From Cephalotus follicularis (taxonomy: Eukaryota > Streptophyta > Magnoliopsida > Oxalidales > Cephalotaceae), in the NCBI GenBank assembly GCA_001972305.1, contig BDDD01001632.1, positions 155,739 to 219,738 of the forward strand: a DNA stretch of 64,000 bases. Reading direction: 5' to 3'. The stretch's first letter is position 1; each line of letters opens with the position of its first letter. Shown here in pieces: positions 11,640-21,526 of the stretch. A model generated the notes under the pieces. That model searched no databases, was not told where the DNA came from, and was given only the letters and a program-made list of their open reading frames with translations. The translations under genes and the position numbers were made by a program.

Positions 11640-11892
11640 ATAGACGTCGACGTTCTTAATAGACGTCGATGTCTTGTTCATCTTCTCGTGAAATGCGTCG
11701 ATGTTCTTGTTAAACGTAGATGCCTTGTTCATAAGTTCCCAGGAAACGCGTCGATGTTGTTGATAAACGTCGACGCCTTTTTCAATAGTTCTTGAGAAAT
11801 GCATTGATGCTCGTGTTATGCATCGACTCCTTTTTCAATTGTTTTTCCATGAAATGCATCGACACCTTTTTGGAAAGGCGTTGACGTCTTTA
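11640..11892. repeat. GTCGAC-type palindrome array 4 (Copia2 leader)
   Basis: About ten copies between the primer site and gag, near 11643, 11662, 11695, 11715, 11748, 11767, 11801, 11819, 11856 and 11878. They range from GACGTCGACGTTCTT to degraded forms such as GCATTGATGC. The duplicate is at 13727-13979. Unlike the other arrays this one lies outside the LTR. Confidence 0.8.
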
Positions 11893-14751
11893 TAAAAAAA
11901 AACTGTTTTTCAATAAAATTGGATTTTATACATTTTGGCACTTAGAAAATCAAAAATCATTGCNCCCTATTATGGTCTGATTATACTTTGGACTTATGAA
12001 ATCCTTGGCCAAGGTTGAGGTAGACTGGAAATTAGATTTCCAGAGAGTTTACCAAAGGTCCTAGTAATGATCAGATATTTTAGCCATTGAGGTATTATCT
12101 AGGGTTGACACATATCCTTACCCTAGACCTCAATCGGGGCCAAGCATGACAAGGGATTATAGTACACGTGCACCGACGACTTAGAAAATCTAGGGTTTAT
12201 GAGGTGTATGGGAAAATTAATTAGATTAATTTTTCCATTTGGATAATATTTGGATATTATTACAATAGCATTTAAATTGGTCAAGGACCATTTAGAATGG
12301 CTAAACCGGACCCAAGGGGTATTTCGATAATTTATGAACACCTCTTGTTTTGACCAAGATTTTAAAGGGTCCTTGCCTTATAATGATGAGTTCTTTAATA
12401 TGTTTGACATATTAAGTCTTTGTGTCAAATATCGGTTATGTGGATTTTGCATTTTATGGAAACACATATGTTTGATCTTACTTAACCAATATTCGAAGGG
12501 TACATGAGATCACTAAACGAGTTAGACTCTAATTGCTTCACTGGCCAGACAAAGCATCGATGTCTTTTAGAAAGACGTCGATGCTTAACGATTTTAAAGA
12601 CGTCGATGTCTTTTAGAAAGCGTTGATGTTTTTTAGTGGCACATTGCATGAGCGTCGATGTCCTTTGGAAGGCGTCGACGTCTTTGAGTAGAACGTGCAA
12701 CCTGTGCACGAGCTCACTTCATGAGCACGTTTTCTCTCTCATCTCCAGCAGCCATCTCCCATTCTTGCATGTTATGGGAACGTGGGGATCATGGCCACAG
12801 ACTCCTAGGAGTGAGGACCATGATCCTAAGTGAATGGGAGAGTGGGAGAGAGAAGGAGGAGGCTAGTGATAAGCATTTTTTGCAGAAAAGAAAAAGTGGT
12901 GGTAGAGAGTTTTGTTGGGCAAGAGAAAGCTCGAATTTCTCTCTGCAGATTGTGTGTGTTCCCTTCATTGTTAAACATCAAGAAAGTGCTTATCTAGGGT
13001 GGATTGATTTTGACATCTTTGGTCAATATCAATTTACCTTTTCTAAGATTGGTGAGAGAGAGAGAGTTCATACACTTTGTTCTTAGTTCTTGCTGGTTGG
13101 AGTAGCTTCTGTACCAGGGATTTTGGAAGCAACGTGTTTGGTGTCTTCCCAAGCGTGTAGCGGCAGAGAAAGAAGGAGCCTTCACCCGCTGGTATATCTC
13201 TTGGTCCTTCTCTTCTTGCCATGCTTGTGTGTCACCATTGTTTGCTATGGTGACACCAATTCAATTCCGTTGATGATGTGGTGATCCATGTGGCCTGTGG
13301 CCATGCCATTATGGACTGCATTTGTTTTATTGGGTGTTCTTCCGCTGCCATGTTTGTATGTTTTTGTTTTGTTCTACACCCTATATGCCTAAGTCCGTTT
13401 TTGGCACCGGATTGGGTTTAGCCGTTTCCATCAGTGGTATCAGAGCGTCCCACATCATCCTTGATTGAATTTATGCTTTAGATAATGAACTGATTAACCG
13501 TTTAATTGCTGGAGATGTTTTATGATCAAACTAGATTTTCAAAGTGCCTTAGTGAAAATTGCATGAAATTGGATTTCATTGTGTTTTTGTCCTGGGGATA
13601 TTGTTTTAATGTTTTTAGATTATGTTTGGAACATGCATAGTGCAATTTGGATTGCCAGATTGGAATGCCAAAGTCTAAACCATTATTTTCTGCATTTTTC
13701 GAAATACAGAAACTGCCCAAGGGGTTATAGACGTCGACGTTCTTAATAGACGTCGATGTCTTGTTCATCTTCTCGTGAAATGCGTCGATGTTCTTGTTAA
13801 ACGTAGATGCCTTGTTCATAAGTTCCCAGGAAACGCGTCGATGTTGTTGATAAACGTCGACGCCTTTTTCAATAGTTCTTGAGAAATGCATTGATGCTCG
13901 TGTTATGCATCGACTCCTTTTTCAATTGTTTTTCCATGAAATGCATCGACACCTTTTTGGAAAGGCGTTGACGTCTTTATAAAAAAAAACTGTTTTTCAA
14001 TAAAATTGGATTTTATACATTTTGGCACTTAGAAAATCAAAAATCATTGCCTGATTTAGTGAGAGTTTGATCAGTTAACAATCCTTAAATTAAATTGTAT
14101 GATTGGTTATTATTTATGGCATTTGTTTTATTTGTGTTTTATAATATTGGATATTATATAAGTCTTATGCACAATGGATGGCCCGAAAAAGGACATTGAC
14201 CTAGTTTATGGTTTTCTATGTGTGGATGGATGTTATTTATTTATTATTTTAAAGGTCTGTAATAAGGTGCCTGCGTGCACCATTTATTTTTCCTTACTTT
14301 TGTTATTTCTCCTTGTAATTTTTAAATGTAATTTCCTTTTCAAAATGTAAAGTACTTTTATGTAAATGAAGTTCTTACAAGGAGAGATGGAGGAAAGGAG
14401 AAATGGAGTACAAGACTTTTGAAGGCCATGTATGCATGGTAATTGTTGTAATAAATAGATTTATATCTTAACACCTAGGAAGACCTAGTAGTGATTTCGG
14501 GCTCAAGTCACTACTACTAATGTCCTTGCCAATCCATTGACATATTTTAGAAATATGTCCAAGGTGCATAAGATACACGTCTTGCATGCTAAGCCGTAAT
14601 TAATTGGAATTGGCTAATACAACCAATGAATTAATTAATGGCATGGTATTTAAAATTTGAGACCGCAAATTCCCTCACTTTAATAATAAGTCTTAACGTA
14701 GGAACCCATGGAGTGGTTCCCCGTGGCCTTCCACAATTTTCGTTCAGTAGT

Positions 14752-14804
14752 GTTCCTGGGTTGTTGGTTTGTCATGCCCTAGCTGAGGCTGATGACTTGG
14801 GGAT
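14752..14804 (+). ncRNA. Leader hairpin 1, shared 21-nt apical sequence
   Basis: The arms 14752-14767 and 14789-14804 can form 16 consecutive pairs if G-U is allowed (nine G-U, seven Watson-Crick). They enclose the 21-nt sequence at 14768-14788, which starts TTTGTCATGCCC and ends AGCTGAGG. The high G-U share means the stem exists only as RNA of this strand, not as a DNA palindrome. Function unknown. Confidence 0.65.
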
Positions 14805-14925
14805 TTTATGTCAACGTCGGTGTTGGGCACCGCAAAGGGTGGCTATGTTTTAGCACTTGGACAGCCTACGAGTGGTTGTTAAAACTAGTGCATTCCAATG
14901 AAAATTGTGGGTACTTGACTTATTA

Positions 14926-14971
14926 AGATTCTGATGGTTTGTCATGCCCTAGCTGAGGCCATATTGAATCT
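14926..14971 (+). ncRNA. Leader hairpin 2, shared 21-nt apical sequence
   Basis: The same 21-nt apical sequence lies at 14938-14958. The closing stem is ATGG/CCAT (14934-14937 with 14959-14962), then an internal loop of 3 and 4 nt, then AGATT/AATCT (14926-14930 with 14967-14971). The arm sequences are unrelated to those of hairpin 1. Confidence 0.6.
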
Positions 14972-15036
14972 AAGGTCGAATACTATGATTGGATCTTGTA
15001 TTGGATACAAATTGGCAAGAAAGTCTAACCATATGA

Positions 15037-15077
15037 TATATTATAGTTTGTCATGCCCCAGCTGAGGCTATAATATG
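15037..15077 (+). ncRNA. Leader hairpin 3, shared 21-nt apical sequence
   Basis: The apical sequence at 15047-15067 differs from the other two by one base (CCCC for CCCT). The arms TATATTATAG (15037-15046) and CTATAATATG (15068-15077) form ten consecutive pairs, the outermost being U-G. It ends about 185 nt before the gag start codon. Confidence 0.65.
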
Positions 15078-15262
15078 ATTGCGATGGATTCCAATCCCCA
15101 CTAGGAAGTTGGACTTCTCGAATTCCATATGGGGGTATGGGATACGATTAGAATAGTGGGAGGAACCATAAGCACTAAAGACCAAGTGTTATGGTTGTCA
15201 TATATTAAAATTGGAATAGATGCTGACTCAACTTTATATTTCCTTATCTAGGTTGCTATAAA

Positions 15263-16369
15263 ATGGCTTTACAATTTGCTAGGTCCCGCATTCTAGAGAC
15301 AAACAAATTGATAGGCCCAAACTTCATCGATTGGCAACGTAACCTCAAATTCATCATAACGACCAATAAATTGGTGTATGTGATAAAATGGGGGCCTCCA
15401 TCACTAGGTGATGATCCTACGCCTGATGAGTGCGACCGTCTGGCCATGTGGTTGGAGGATGATGAGCATGCTCGGTGTATCGCCCTTTTGGGGATGACAC
15501 CGGAGCTGCAACGCAAGTATGAGAAGATTGAGACCTTATCCGCTATACTACTTGATCTCGAGAAGATGTATGGGGCCGGGTCTAGGACTTAAAGGCTTAA
15601 TCTCCTACCCAAGCTCTTCAAGGCGCAGATGCCAGAGCGAGCTTCGGTCCATGATCATGGACTGGAGATGATAAACATGATTGAGCAGCTTACTCAATTA
15701 GGGTTTGTCATGGATCACAATCTGCAGATAGATCTTATTCTCACATCCCTCCCTGGATCGTTCTCACAGTTTGTGGAGTATTTTCACTTGATCGAAATAG
15801 AAGTAACTCTTTCTGAGTTAGTATCTATGTTGAGAACGGCAGAGGCCAATCTAGACTCTACGAAGTCAGAGATCCCAGCTCAGGAGGGGAAGCTTGGAGC
15901 TAGTGGGAGCGATGCCAAGAATCGAATGAAGCAGCTGGCGTCTGAGGGTGCTTCTTTCCAGTGCGGTAAGAATGGGCACTGGAAAAAGGATTGTTTAGTT
16001 ACTGGTACTGGAGTCTCTTCTGATGTTTTGCATGGTGCAAGTACATCAGGTATGTTCATGATTGAACTAAATCTAGCTTTGAATAGTAGTTCTTCATGGG
16101 TATTGGATACTGGATGTGGAACTAACCTTTGCAATTCGTTGCAGGGACTAAGAAAAGTTAGAAAGCTTAGAGCTGGAGACTTGGACTTACGGCTTAGGGA
16201 TGGATCTAGGATCATCGCTGAAGCTGTAGGGATGTGTGATGTTACTTTAAGTAATGGTTATGTATTGACACTTGATCCATGTTATTTCATTTCAAACATT
16301 GTAAGGAATATTATAAGTGTTTCATACTTATGTAATTTGGGCTTGGAGCTCAGATTCCAAGACATTTAA
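15263..16369 (+). pseudogene. Copia2 gag and protease
   Basis: One frame, broken by a stop at 15590-15592, gives a copia gag (MALQFARSRILETNKLIG onward). The central gag_pre-type region is followed by a zinc knuckle reading FQCGKNGHWKKDC, in which the first cysteine is lost. The protease active site is SWVLDTGCGTNLCNS with an intact DTG, and the frame stops at 16369. Start 15263 is chosen because the ATG begins the conserved gag N-terminus. Intact gag would coat element RNA and the protease would cut the polyprotein. The lost cysteine and the stop suggest this copy is inactive or relies on others. Confidence 0.88.
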
Positions 16370-16546
16370 TGTTTTGTTTATTCTGACAATATTTGTGTCG
16401 GTAATGGTTTTATCGACAATGGATTATTTGTCTTAAATACTGCACAATCCAAAGTCCTATCCATAGAGAAAAGTAATAAGAAAAGACAAAGAGAAACTGA
16501 GCTAAATAAAACCTATACCTAGCATTGTAGACTTGGTCATCTTAAG
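16370..16546 (+). pseudogene. Copia2 protease to pre-integrase linker, truncated
   Basis: After the stop the reading continues in a shifted frame with SDNICVGNGFIDNGLFVLN, then HCRLGHLKL near 16522. The latter is the start of the GAG-pre-integrase motif. It breaks off at the hairpin at 16547. The rest of integrase and all of RT are absent. Confidence 0.75.
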
Positions 16547-16583
16547 CTGCGTTTGGTAACGCGTTTTGCGTTACCAAACGCAG
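16547..16583. repeat. Perfect 16-bp inverted repeat at edge of foreign insert
   Basis: CTGCGTTTGGTAACGC is followed by GTTTT and then its exact reverse complement. Related AACGCGTTTGGCA and GAACGCGTT pieces follow within 150 bp. The arrangement resembles the terminal region of a small DNA transposon (a hAT-like or foldback MITE), but no matching right end was found near 17440. Confidence 0.7.
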
Positions 16584-16791
16584 TTATGGGAACACCGTTT
16601 CACAAAAAGTTGTATTTAACGCGTTTGGCAAAAAATTTAAAACTCAGTTCTTTAAAACGTCGTTCTCAAGATTAAGGCTTCAGAACGCGTTAAAATTAAA
16701 GCGTTTCGAAGCTCAACTGCATTCTCCTCACGCTTTGCCCATCTCTCCCTCAAGCTTCCTCTGCTCAACCATGACTCCCACCTTCTCTCGT
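16584..16791. other. Filler between hairpin and gene fragment
   Basis: AT-rich sequence with two further AACGCGTT pieces, possibly the inner part of a small DNA transposon. The 3'-most part (16765-16791) continues the minus-strand frame of the BRI1-like fragment for nine unrelated codons to a TGA. No gene was recognised. Confidence 0.45.
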
Positions 16792-17063
16792 CTCGATATT
16801 TTCAAGGGTGAAAAGAAATGAAGCAACGAAGTGAAACTCAATGCTCAAGGGAATGAAACTGAGGTCTATTGAAGAGACCCTGGTTTCTCTGCAAGCAACA
16901 CCAGTGAAGGCACATGGGTTTTGGTTAGGAAGCCAGTTTGGGAGGAGAGTTGTGTTAGGTAGTGAGGCTTTGAAGTTGATCAGTTGCTGTGTGTCGTTGA
17001 AAGAAGAAGAGGCTTGTAAAGTGAGAAAGGTTAGAGAGAGGAGGAGGTGAAGAGAGGTCTCAT
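16792..17063 (-). pseudogene. BRI1-like: BRI1-like receptor kinase N-terminal gene fragment
   Basis: The minus strand encodes the start of a brassinosteroid receptor (BRI1-type LRR receptor kinase). A hydrophobic signal-peptide-like stretch (LSLTFLTLQASSS) is followed by the N-terminal LRR cap with FNDTQQLINFKASLP, WLPNQNPCAFTGVACRETR and the first repeat VSSIDLS. Similarity runs to about residue 90 and stops at 16792. A plausible ATG is at 17061-17063, but one base is missing or extra between it and the conserved frame. The whole kinase and nearly all LRRs are absent. In plants BRI1 sits in the plasma membrane and binds brassinolide. Here it is a captured fragment, antisense to the element. 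The family call rests on recognition by eye; a close BRI1 paralogue (BRL) is possible. Confidence 0.85.
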
Positions 17064-17443
17064 TTTTGCAGCTGTTGTGAGAGAAAAAGTGGGTTGATTT
17101 TATTGTCTGAGGTCAGCCATTAGATAGAGAGGAGATAGCTTTGAGCTCTGGTTTTAGAGAGAGAGAGCGTGTGTGTGGTATTAAGGGAGTTAAAAGATGG
17201 AGTAGAGAAGGTAAGAAGAAAGTAAGAAGAAAGTAAGAAGGGTATTTATCAACTGGGGGAGGGGGACACAGCTATTGCTCACATGCCGTGTGACTGTCAC
17301 TCTTTCTCCTTAAAAAAAAATTCTCTGTTTTTTTTTTGTCTCTAAAACCAGTTTGTCTCTTTTGAGGCTTGATGCTTCCTAGCTCTATAAAATCACTAAT
17401 TCATAAAGAGATAAATTACTAATTTATGATGCTTTTATTTTCA
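17064..17443 (-). other. Probable captured BRI1-like 5' flank
   Basis: Read on the minus strand, the 270 bp upstream of the fragment's ATG are CT-rich with repeated TTCTTACTTTC and a CTCTCT run, as in many plant 5' UTRs, so they were probably captured with the gene. The stretch 17330-17443 is AT-rich and ends TTTTATTTTCAG exactly at the RNase H junction, which resembles a splice acceptor on the plus strand. That last point may be coincidence. Confidence 0.5.
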
Positions 17444-18031
17444 GTCTGATCCCGGTGAGAAGCACTGGGAAGTGGTCAAGGGAATCCTGAAGTACCTTAG
17501 GAGGACTCAGGATATGTTCTTGATATACGGAAAGGATAGTGATCTGAAATTGGAGGGCTTCACAGACTCCAGTTTTGATAGTGATCCGGATGATAACAAA
17601 TCTGTCTCTGGGTACGTTTTTGTACTTAATGGTGGAGCTGTGAGTTGGCGCAGTTCTAAGTGAGGGACTATTGCATATTCTACCACAGAAGCAGAGTACA
17701 TAGCAGCCTCAGATGCCACCAAGGAGGGTGTATGGATGCGCAAGTTCATTACCGAACTAGGAGCTGTTCCTTCCATAATTAGTCCAGTTGTAATATACTG
17801 TGATAATAATGGGGCTGTAGCACAAGCCAAGGAACCGCGGTCTCACCAGCGATCCAAACACATCGAGCAGCGCTATCATTTAATCCGAGAGATTATTGGT
17901 AGGGGAGATATACATCTTGAGAGGGTCTCCTCAGAGGAGAACACATCAGATCCGCTGACCAAGGCAATGGGCACCAAGGCTCTGGAGCATCATCGTGGGA
18001 CGATGGGTCTAGGCTATAGGAGTTCATGGCT
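17444..18031 (+). pseudogene. Copia2 RNase H
   Basis: The reading resumes with HWEVVKGILKYLRRTQDM, then FTDSSFDSDPDDNKSVSGYVF, then a stop at 17661-17663, then TTEAEYIAASDATKEGVWM, YCDNNGAVAQAKEPRSHQRS and KHIEQRYHLIREII. These are the copia RNase H motifs with acidic catalytic residues present. SSEENTSDPLTKAM marks the end of the polyprotein. The stop and the missing RT make it non-functional. The downstream frame runs into the 3' LTR. Confidence 0.9.
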
Positions 18032-20195
18032 TGAGGGTCATAGTGACCCGACAAGCCATTGGATGGACTGTCGTTTTATATCTATTCTTGTATAGAACAA
18101 TCTTATTCCTTATATATATGATGCGTGCTAATTTGTTGTGGCTATATCACTTGTATTTTATCACATAATTGAAGTAGTTTATTAATTACCTACTTTTACT
18201 TGTGATGCCCTGACATAAGGTTAGATGCCTGGCATGGAGGCTGTGAGACTGGTTACCTTATTCCTTATGTCAAATTAGTTCCAAGTCATAGGTTCACTTT
18301 GTGGGCATTAGTGCATCGGATAGACTTGCGCGTATGTTGCCTGCTTATGGAATTGGAGGATGGATTCTCTCACTACCATCTGTGTTGGACACTAGGGCAA
18401 ATATGGGGTGCGCACTGGGAGCGTGTACACTGAACTGGACCCACATAGGAGACACTATTTGGATAGTCGCTATTCTCTTCTCACTAGTGACTCATACTTG
18501 TTGCGGTTGTGTATAAGTGATCATCACTTAGCGAGTTCTTAAACTCGTCTGATCCTTAGACCTGAGCGACTACTCTATATTGTATGGAGATGGTTATGCT
18601 TTGATCTCCACCTTACCCAGTCCTTACGCAGGGCTGGCAATTGGGTGGTCTTTGGGTATGATCGAATCTATACAAATATAAGTGAGTGCGCAATATGGGA
18701 TTGTCACACCTGAGCGAAGGTGATCGGCCCTATTATGGTCTGAGTATACTTTGGACTTGAAATCCTTGGCCAAGGTTGAGGTAGACTGGAAATTAAATTT
18801 CCGGAGAGTTTACCAAAGGTCCTAGTAATGATCAGATATTTTAGCCATTGAGGTATTATCTAGGGTTGACACATATCCTTACCCTAGACCTCAATCGGGG
18901 CCAAGCATGACAAGGGATTATAGTACACGTGAACCGACGACTTAGAAAATCTAGGGTTTATGAGGTGCATGGGAAAATTAATTAGATTAATTTTTCCATT
19001 TGGATAATATTTGGATATTATTCCAATAGCATTTAAATTGGTCAAGGACCATTTAGAATGGCTAAACCGGACCCAAGGGGTATTTCGATAATTTATGAAC
19101 ACCTCTTGTTTTGACCAAGATTTTAAAGGGTCCATGCCTTATAATGATTAGTTCTTTAATATGTTGGACATATTAAGTCTTGGTGTCAAATATCGGTTAT
19201 GTGGATTTTGCATTTTGTGGAAACACATATGTTTGATCTTACTTAACCAATATTCAAAGGTTATATGATATCACTAAAAGAGTTAGACTCTAATTGCTTC
19301 ACTGGCTAGACAAAGCGTCGATGTCTTTTAGAAAGACGTCGATGCTTAACGTTTTTAAAGACGTCGATGTCTTTTAGAAAGCGTCAATGTTTTTTAGTGC
19401 CACATTGCATGAGCATCGATGTCCTTTGGAAGGCGTCGATGTCTTTGAGCAGAACGTGCAACCTGTGCACAAGCTCACTTCGTGGGCACGTTTTCTCTCT
19501 CATCTCCAGCAGCCATCTCTCATTCTTGCATGTTATGGAAATGTGGGGATCATGGTCACAGACTCCCTAGGATTAAGGACCATGACCCTAAGTGAATGGG
19601 AGAGTGGGAGAGAGAAGGAGGAGGCTAGTGATAAGCATTTTCTGCAGAAAATAAAAAGTGGTGGTAGAGAGTTTTACTGGGCAAGAGAAAGCTCGAATTT
19701 CTCTCTTCAGATTGTGTGTGTTCCCTTCATTGTTAAACATCAAGCAAGTGCTTATCTATGGTGGATTGATTTTGACATCTTTGGTCAATATCAATTTACC
19801 TTTTCTAAGCTTGGTGAGAGAGAGAGAGTTCATACACTTTGTTCTTAGTTCTGGCTGGTTGGAGTAGCTTCTATACCAGGGATTTTGGAAGAAACGTGTT
19901 TGGTGTCTTCCCAAGCGTGTAGCGGCAGAGAAAGAAGGAGCATTCACCCGCTGGTATATCTGTTGGTCCTTCTCTTCTTGCCATGCTTGTGTGTCACCAT
20001 TGTTTGCTATGGTGACACCAATTCAATTCTGTTGATGATGTTGTGATCCATGTGGCCTGTGGCCATGCCATTATGGACTGTATTTGTTTTATTGGGTGTT
20101 CTTCCGCTGCCATATTTGTATGTTTTTGTTTTGTTCTACACCCTATATGCCTAAGTCCGTTTTTGGCACCGGATTCGGTTTATCCGTTTCCATCA
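18032..20195 (+). repeat. 3' LTR of Copia2
   Basis: Same length as the 5' LTR and collinear with it, ending CCGTTTCCATCA before the TSD. The first dozen bases read TGAGGGTCATAG where the 5' LTR has TGTTAGATATAG; from there on homology is close. No clear polypurine tract precedes it. Confidence 0.9.
19316..19450. repeat. GTCGAC-type palindrome array 5 (Copia2 3' LTR)
   Basis: Six copies collinear with array 3, near 19317, 19336, 19362, 19381, 19413 and 19433. Some copies differ between the LTRs: GCGTCGATG here against GCATCGATG at 10466, and GCGTCAATG against GCGTTGATG. These are transitions at the CpG positions. Confidence 0.8.
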
Positions 20196-20200
20196 AGTAC

Positions 20201-21526
20201 TTCTCATAGATTTCGAAAGTTAGGACCTAGGGCTAGAAAGCATATCTTTATTAGATATTCTGATAGCTCAAAAGGTTATGTGATGTATGGTGAACATTCA
20301 GATGGAGGAGGTATAACAGAGGTCGAATCATGTGATGTTACTTTCCTTGAAAATGAATATCCAACTTTGGGTGAGACTTTTACGAATCTAGACCTCTTTG
20401 AGATAGAGGACAGTGGGAGCATCCTACCATCATTAGGCGCGGGTGGGGAAAATATTTCTTATTCGACAATCGCTAATGATAATAGGAGTGATCCCCAATC
20501 CAGTAGGAGTATACCAGATAATAAGAGTGTATCACCACAGGATGTTCAGGATTCTCAAGTGCGTAAAAGCAAACGTGGGAACATTCCTCACCGTAGTTTT
20601 GAGATTGAGGGGAATAAAATTCTCATGTGTGCTATATCCAGTGAGGATGAGCCTGCTTCTATCAGGGAAGCACTTTCTTCACAAGCTAGTTATGAGTGGA
20701 ATGTAGCTCTGCAAGAAGAGCTTGATTTTATGGCCAAGAACAATGTTTGGGAGTTAGTTGATCTACCGCCAGGGCGTAAGGCCAATGGAAATAAATGGGT
20801 CTTAAAGATCAAACACCAAGAAGATGGATCAATTGACAAGTATAAGGCATGCCTAGTGGCGAAGGTTATACCCAAATTCAGGGTATAGACTATGAAGATA
20901 CATTCTCCCCAATGGTGAGAATTGCTTCTCCTCGCTTGATCCTTGCTATTGTGGCACAGCAGGATTTAGAACTTTACCAGATGGATGTTAAGACAACTTT
21001 TCACAATGGGGAGCTAGATGAAGAGATCTATATGACTCAACTAGAAGGTTTTGAGGTCAAAAGACAAGAGCGCAAAGTTTGCCGCCTTAAATGCTCTATT
21101 TATGGTCTCAAACAATCATCTAGACAGTGGAATTTGAAGTTCCATAATTTCATTACTTCTATTGGTTTTGAAATGATGAAGGAAGACCACTGCGTTTATA
21201 TATCTCATGATGTGGTCACTGAGGATCATTCCATATATATAAATAAATCAAAAGGGAAAGTTCTTATCCTTGCTTTGTATGTAGAGGACATTCTCTTAGT
21301 TGGGAATGACATGGATTTAATTATAGCCATGCAGAAATGGTTGTCCTCTACTTTTGAGATGAAAGACATGGGGAAAGCGAGCTATGTGCTCGGAGTTACG
21401 ATTAGAAGAGATCAGAGACTTCTAGGTGTCTCTCAAGAAACTTACATAAAAAAAAGATCATTGAACGATTTCGCATGCATAACTCTAAACTTGTTGATAC
21501 CCCAATGGAAAAAGGATCTACTTTAA
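20201..21526 (+). pseudogene. Copia1 integrase C-terminus and reverse transcriptase
   Basis: The protein picks up after the Copia2 insertion with SHRFRKLGPRARKHIFIRY, a variable linker, then RT: KANGNKWVLKIKH, a frameshift near 20865, then YEDTFSPMVRIASPR, MDVKTTFHNGELDEEIYM and CSIYGLKQSSRQWN. The catalytic box reads LYVEDILLVG, where copia RTs have YVDD, so one catalytic aspartate is replaced. Reverse transcriptase would copy element RNA to DNA; this copy is almost certainly dead. The frame ends at 21526. Confidence 0.92.

Larger units (their letters stand above)
9878..14050 (+). repeat. Exact 2,086-bp direct duplication around one N
   Basis: 9878-11963 and 11965-14050 are the same sequence as far as I can read, including identical translated frames offset by exactly 2,087. 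They are separated only by an undetermined base at 11964. Each copy contains the end of the Copia2 5' LTR, the primer-binding site and about 617 bp of leader. The two LTRs of the same element show visible differences, so perfect identity here points to an assembly error: two contig ends that overlap but were joined with an N. A very recent tandem duplication is the alternative. Confidence 0.9.
13434..15262 (+). other. Long structured 5' leader of Copia2
   Basis: About 1.8 kb lies between the primer site and the gag start and has no convincing coding frame. It contains a palindrome array (13727-13979), a 9-bp stem hairpin at 14486-14516, a larger imperfect hairpin at 14593-14642 with a TAATTAATT arm, and three hairpins sharing one apical sequence at 14752-15077. 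Leaders of this kind normally hold RNA packaging, dimerisation or translation signals. Which of these applies is not known. Confidence 0.7.
9183..20195 (+). mobile_element. Copia2: LTR retrotransposon nested in Copia1
   Basis: This is a Ty1/copia element with both LTRs (9183-11346 and 18032-20195, 2,164 bp each), ends TG...CA and a perfect TSD AGTAC at 9178-9182 and 20196-20200. Removing it restores Copia1 integrase reading (GAVGYVHST joined to SHRFRKLGPRARKH). It spans 11,013 bp as given, but 2,087 bp of that is the duplication around the N at 11964, so the true size is probably about 8.9 kb. Internal order is primer site, long leader, gag, protease, a foreign insert replacing integrase and RT, then RNase H. 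RNase H residues suggest a Tork/Angela-like lineage, which is a tentative assignment. Confidence 0.93.

Noticed and set aside
10634..13086. A repeated 121-codon frame that could look like a duplicated gene
   Set aside because: It is LTR sequence present identically in the assembly duplicate and altered in the 3' LTR at 19387-19848.
14789..14804. Hammerhead ribozyme (a CTGATGA box next to hairpin 1, as in plant retrozymes)
   Set aside because: No matching GAAA box and no three-stem layout around it; the CTGATGA is part of the paired arm.
16841..17050. The 69-codon plus-strand frame opposite the BRI1-like fragment
   Set aside because: It is the antisense shadow of the minus-strand coding fragment.
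16792..17063. A functional receptor gene
   Set aside because: Only about 90 residues are present, with an indel after the ATG and no LRR array, transmembrane segment or kinase.
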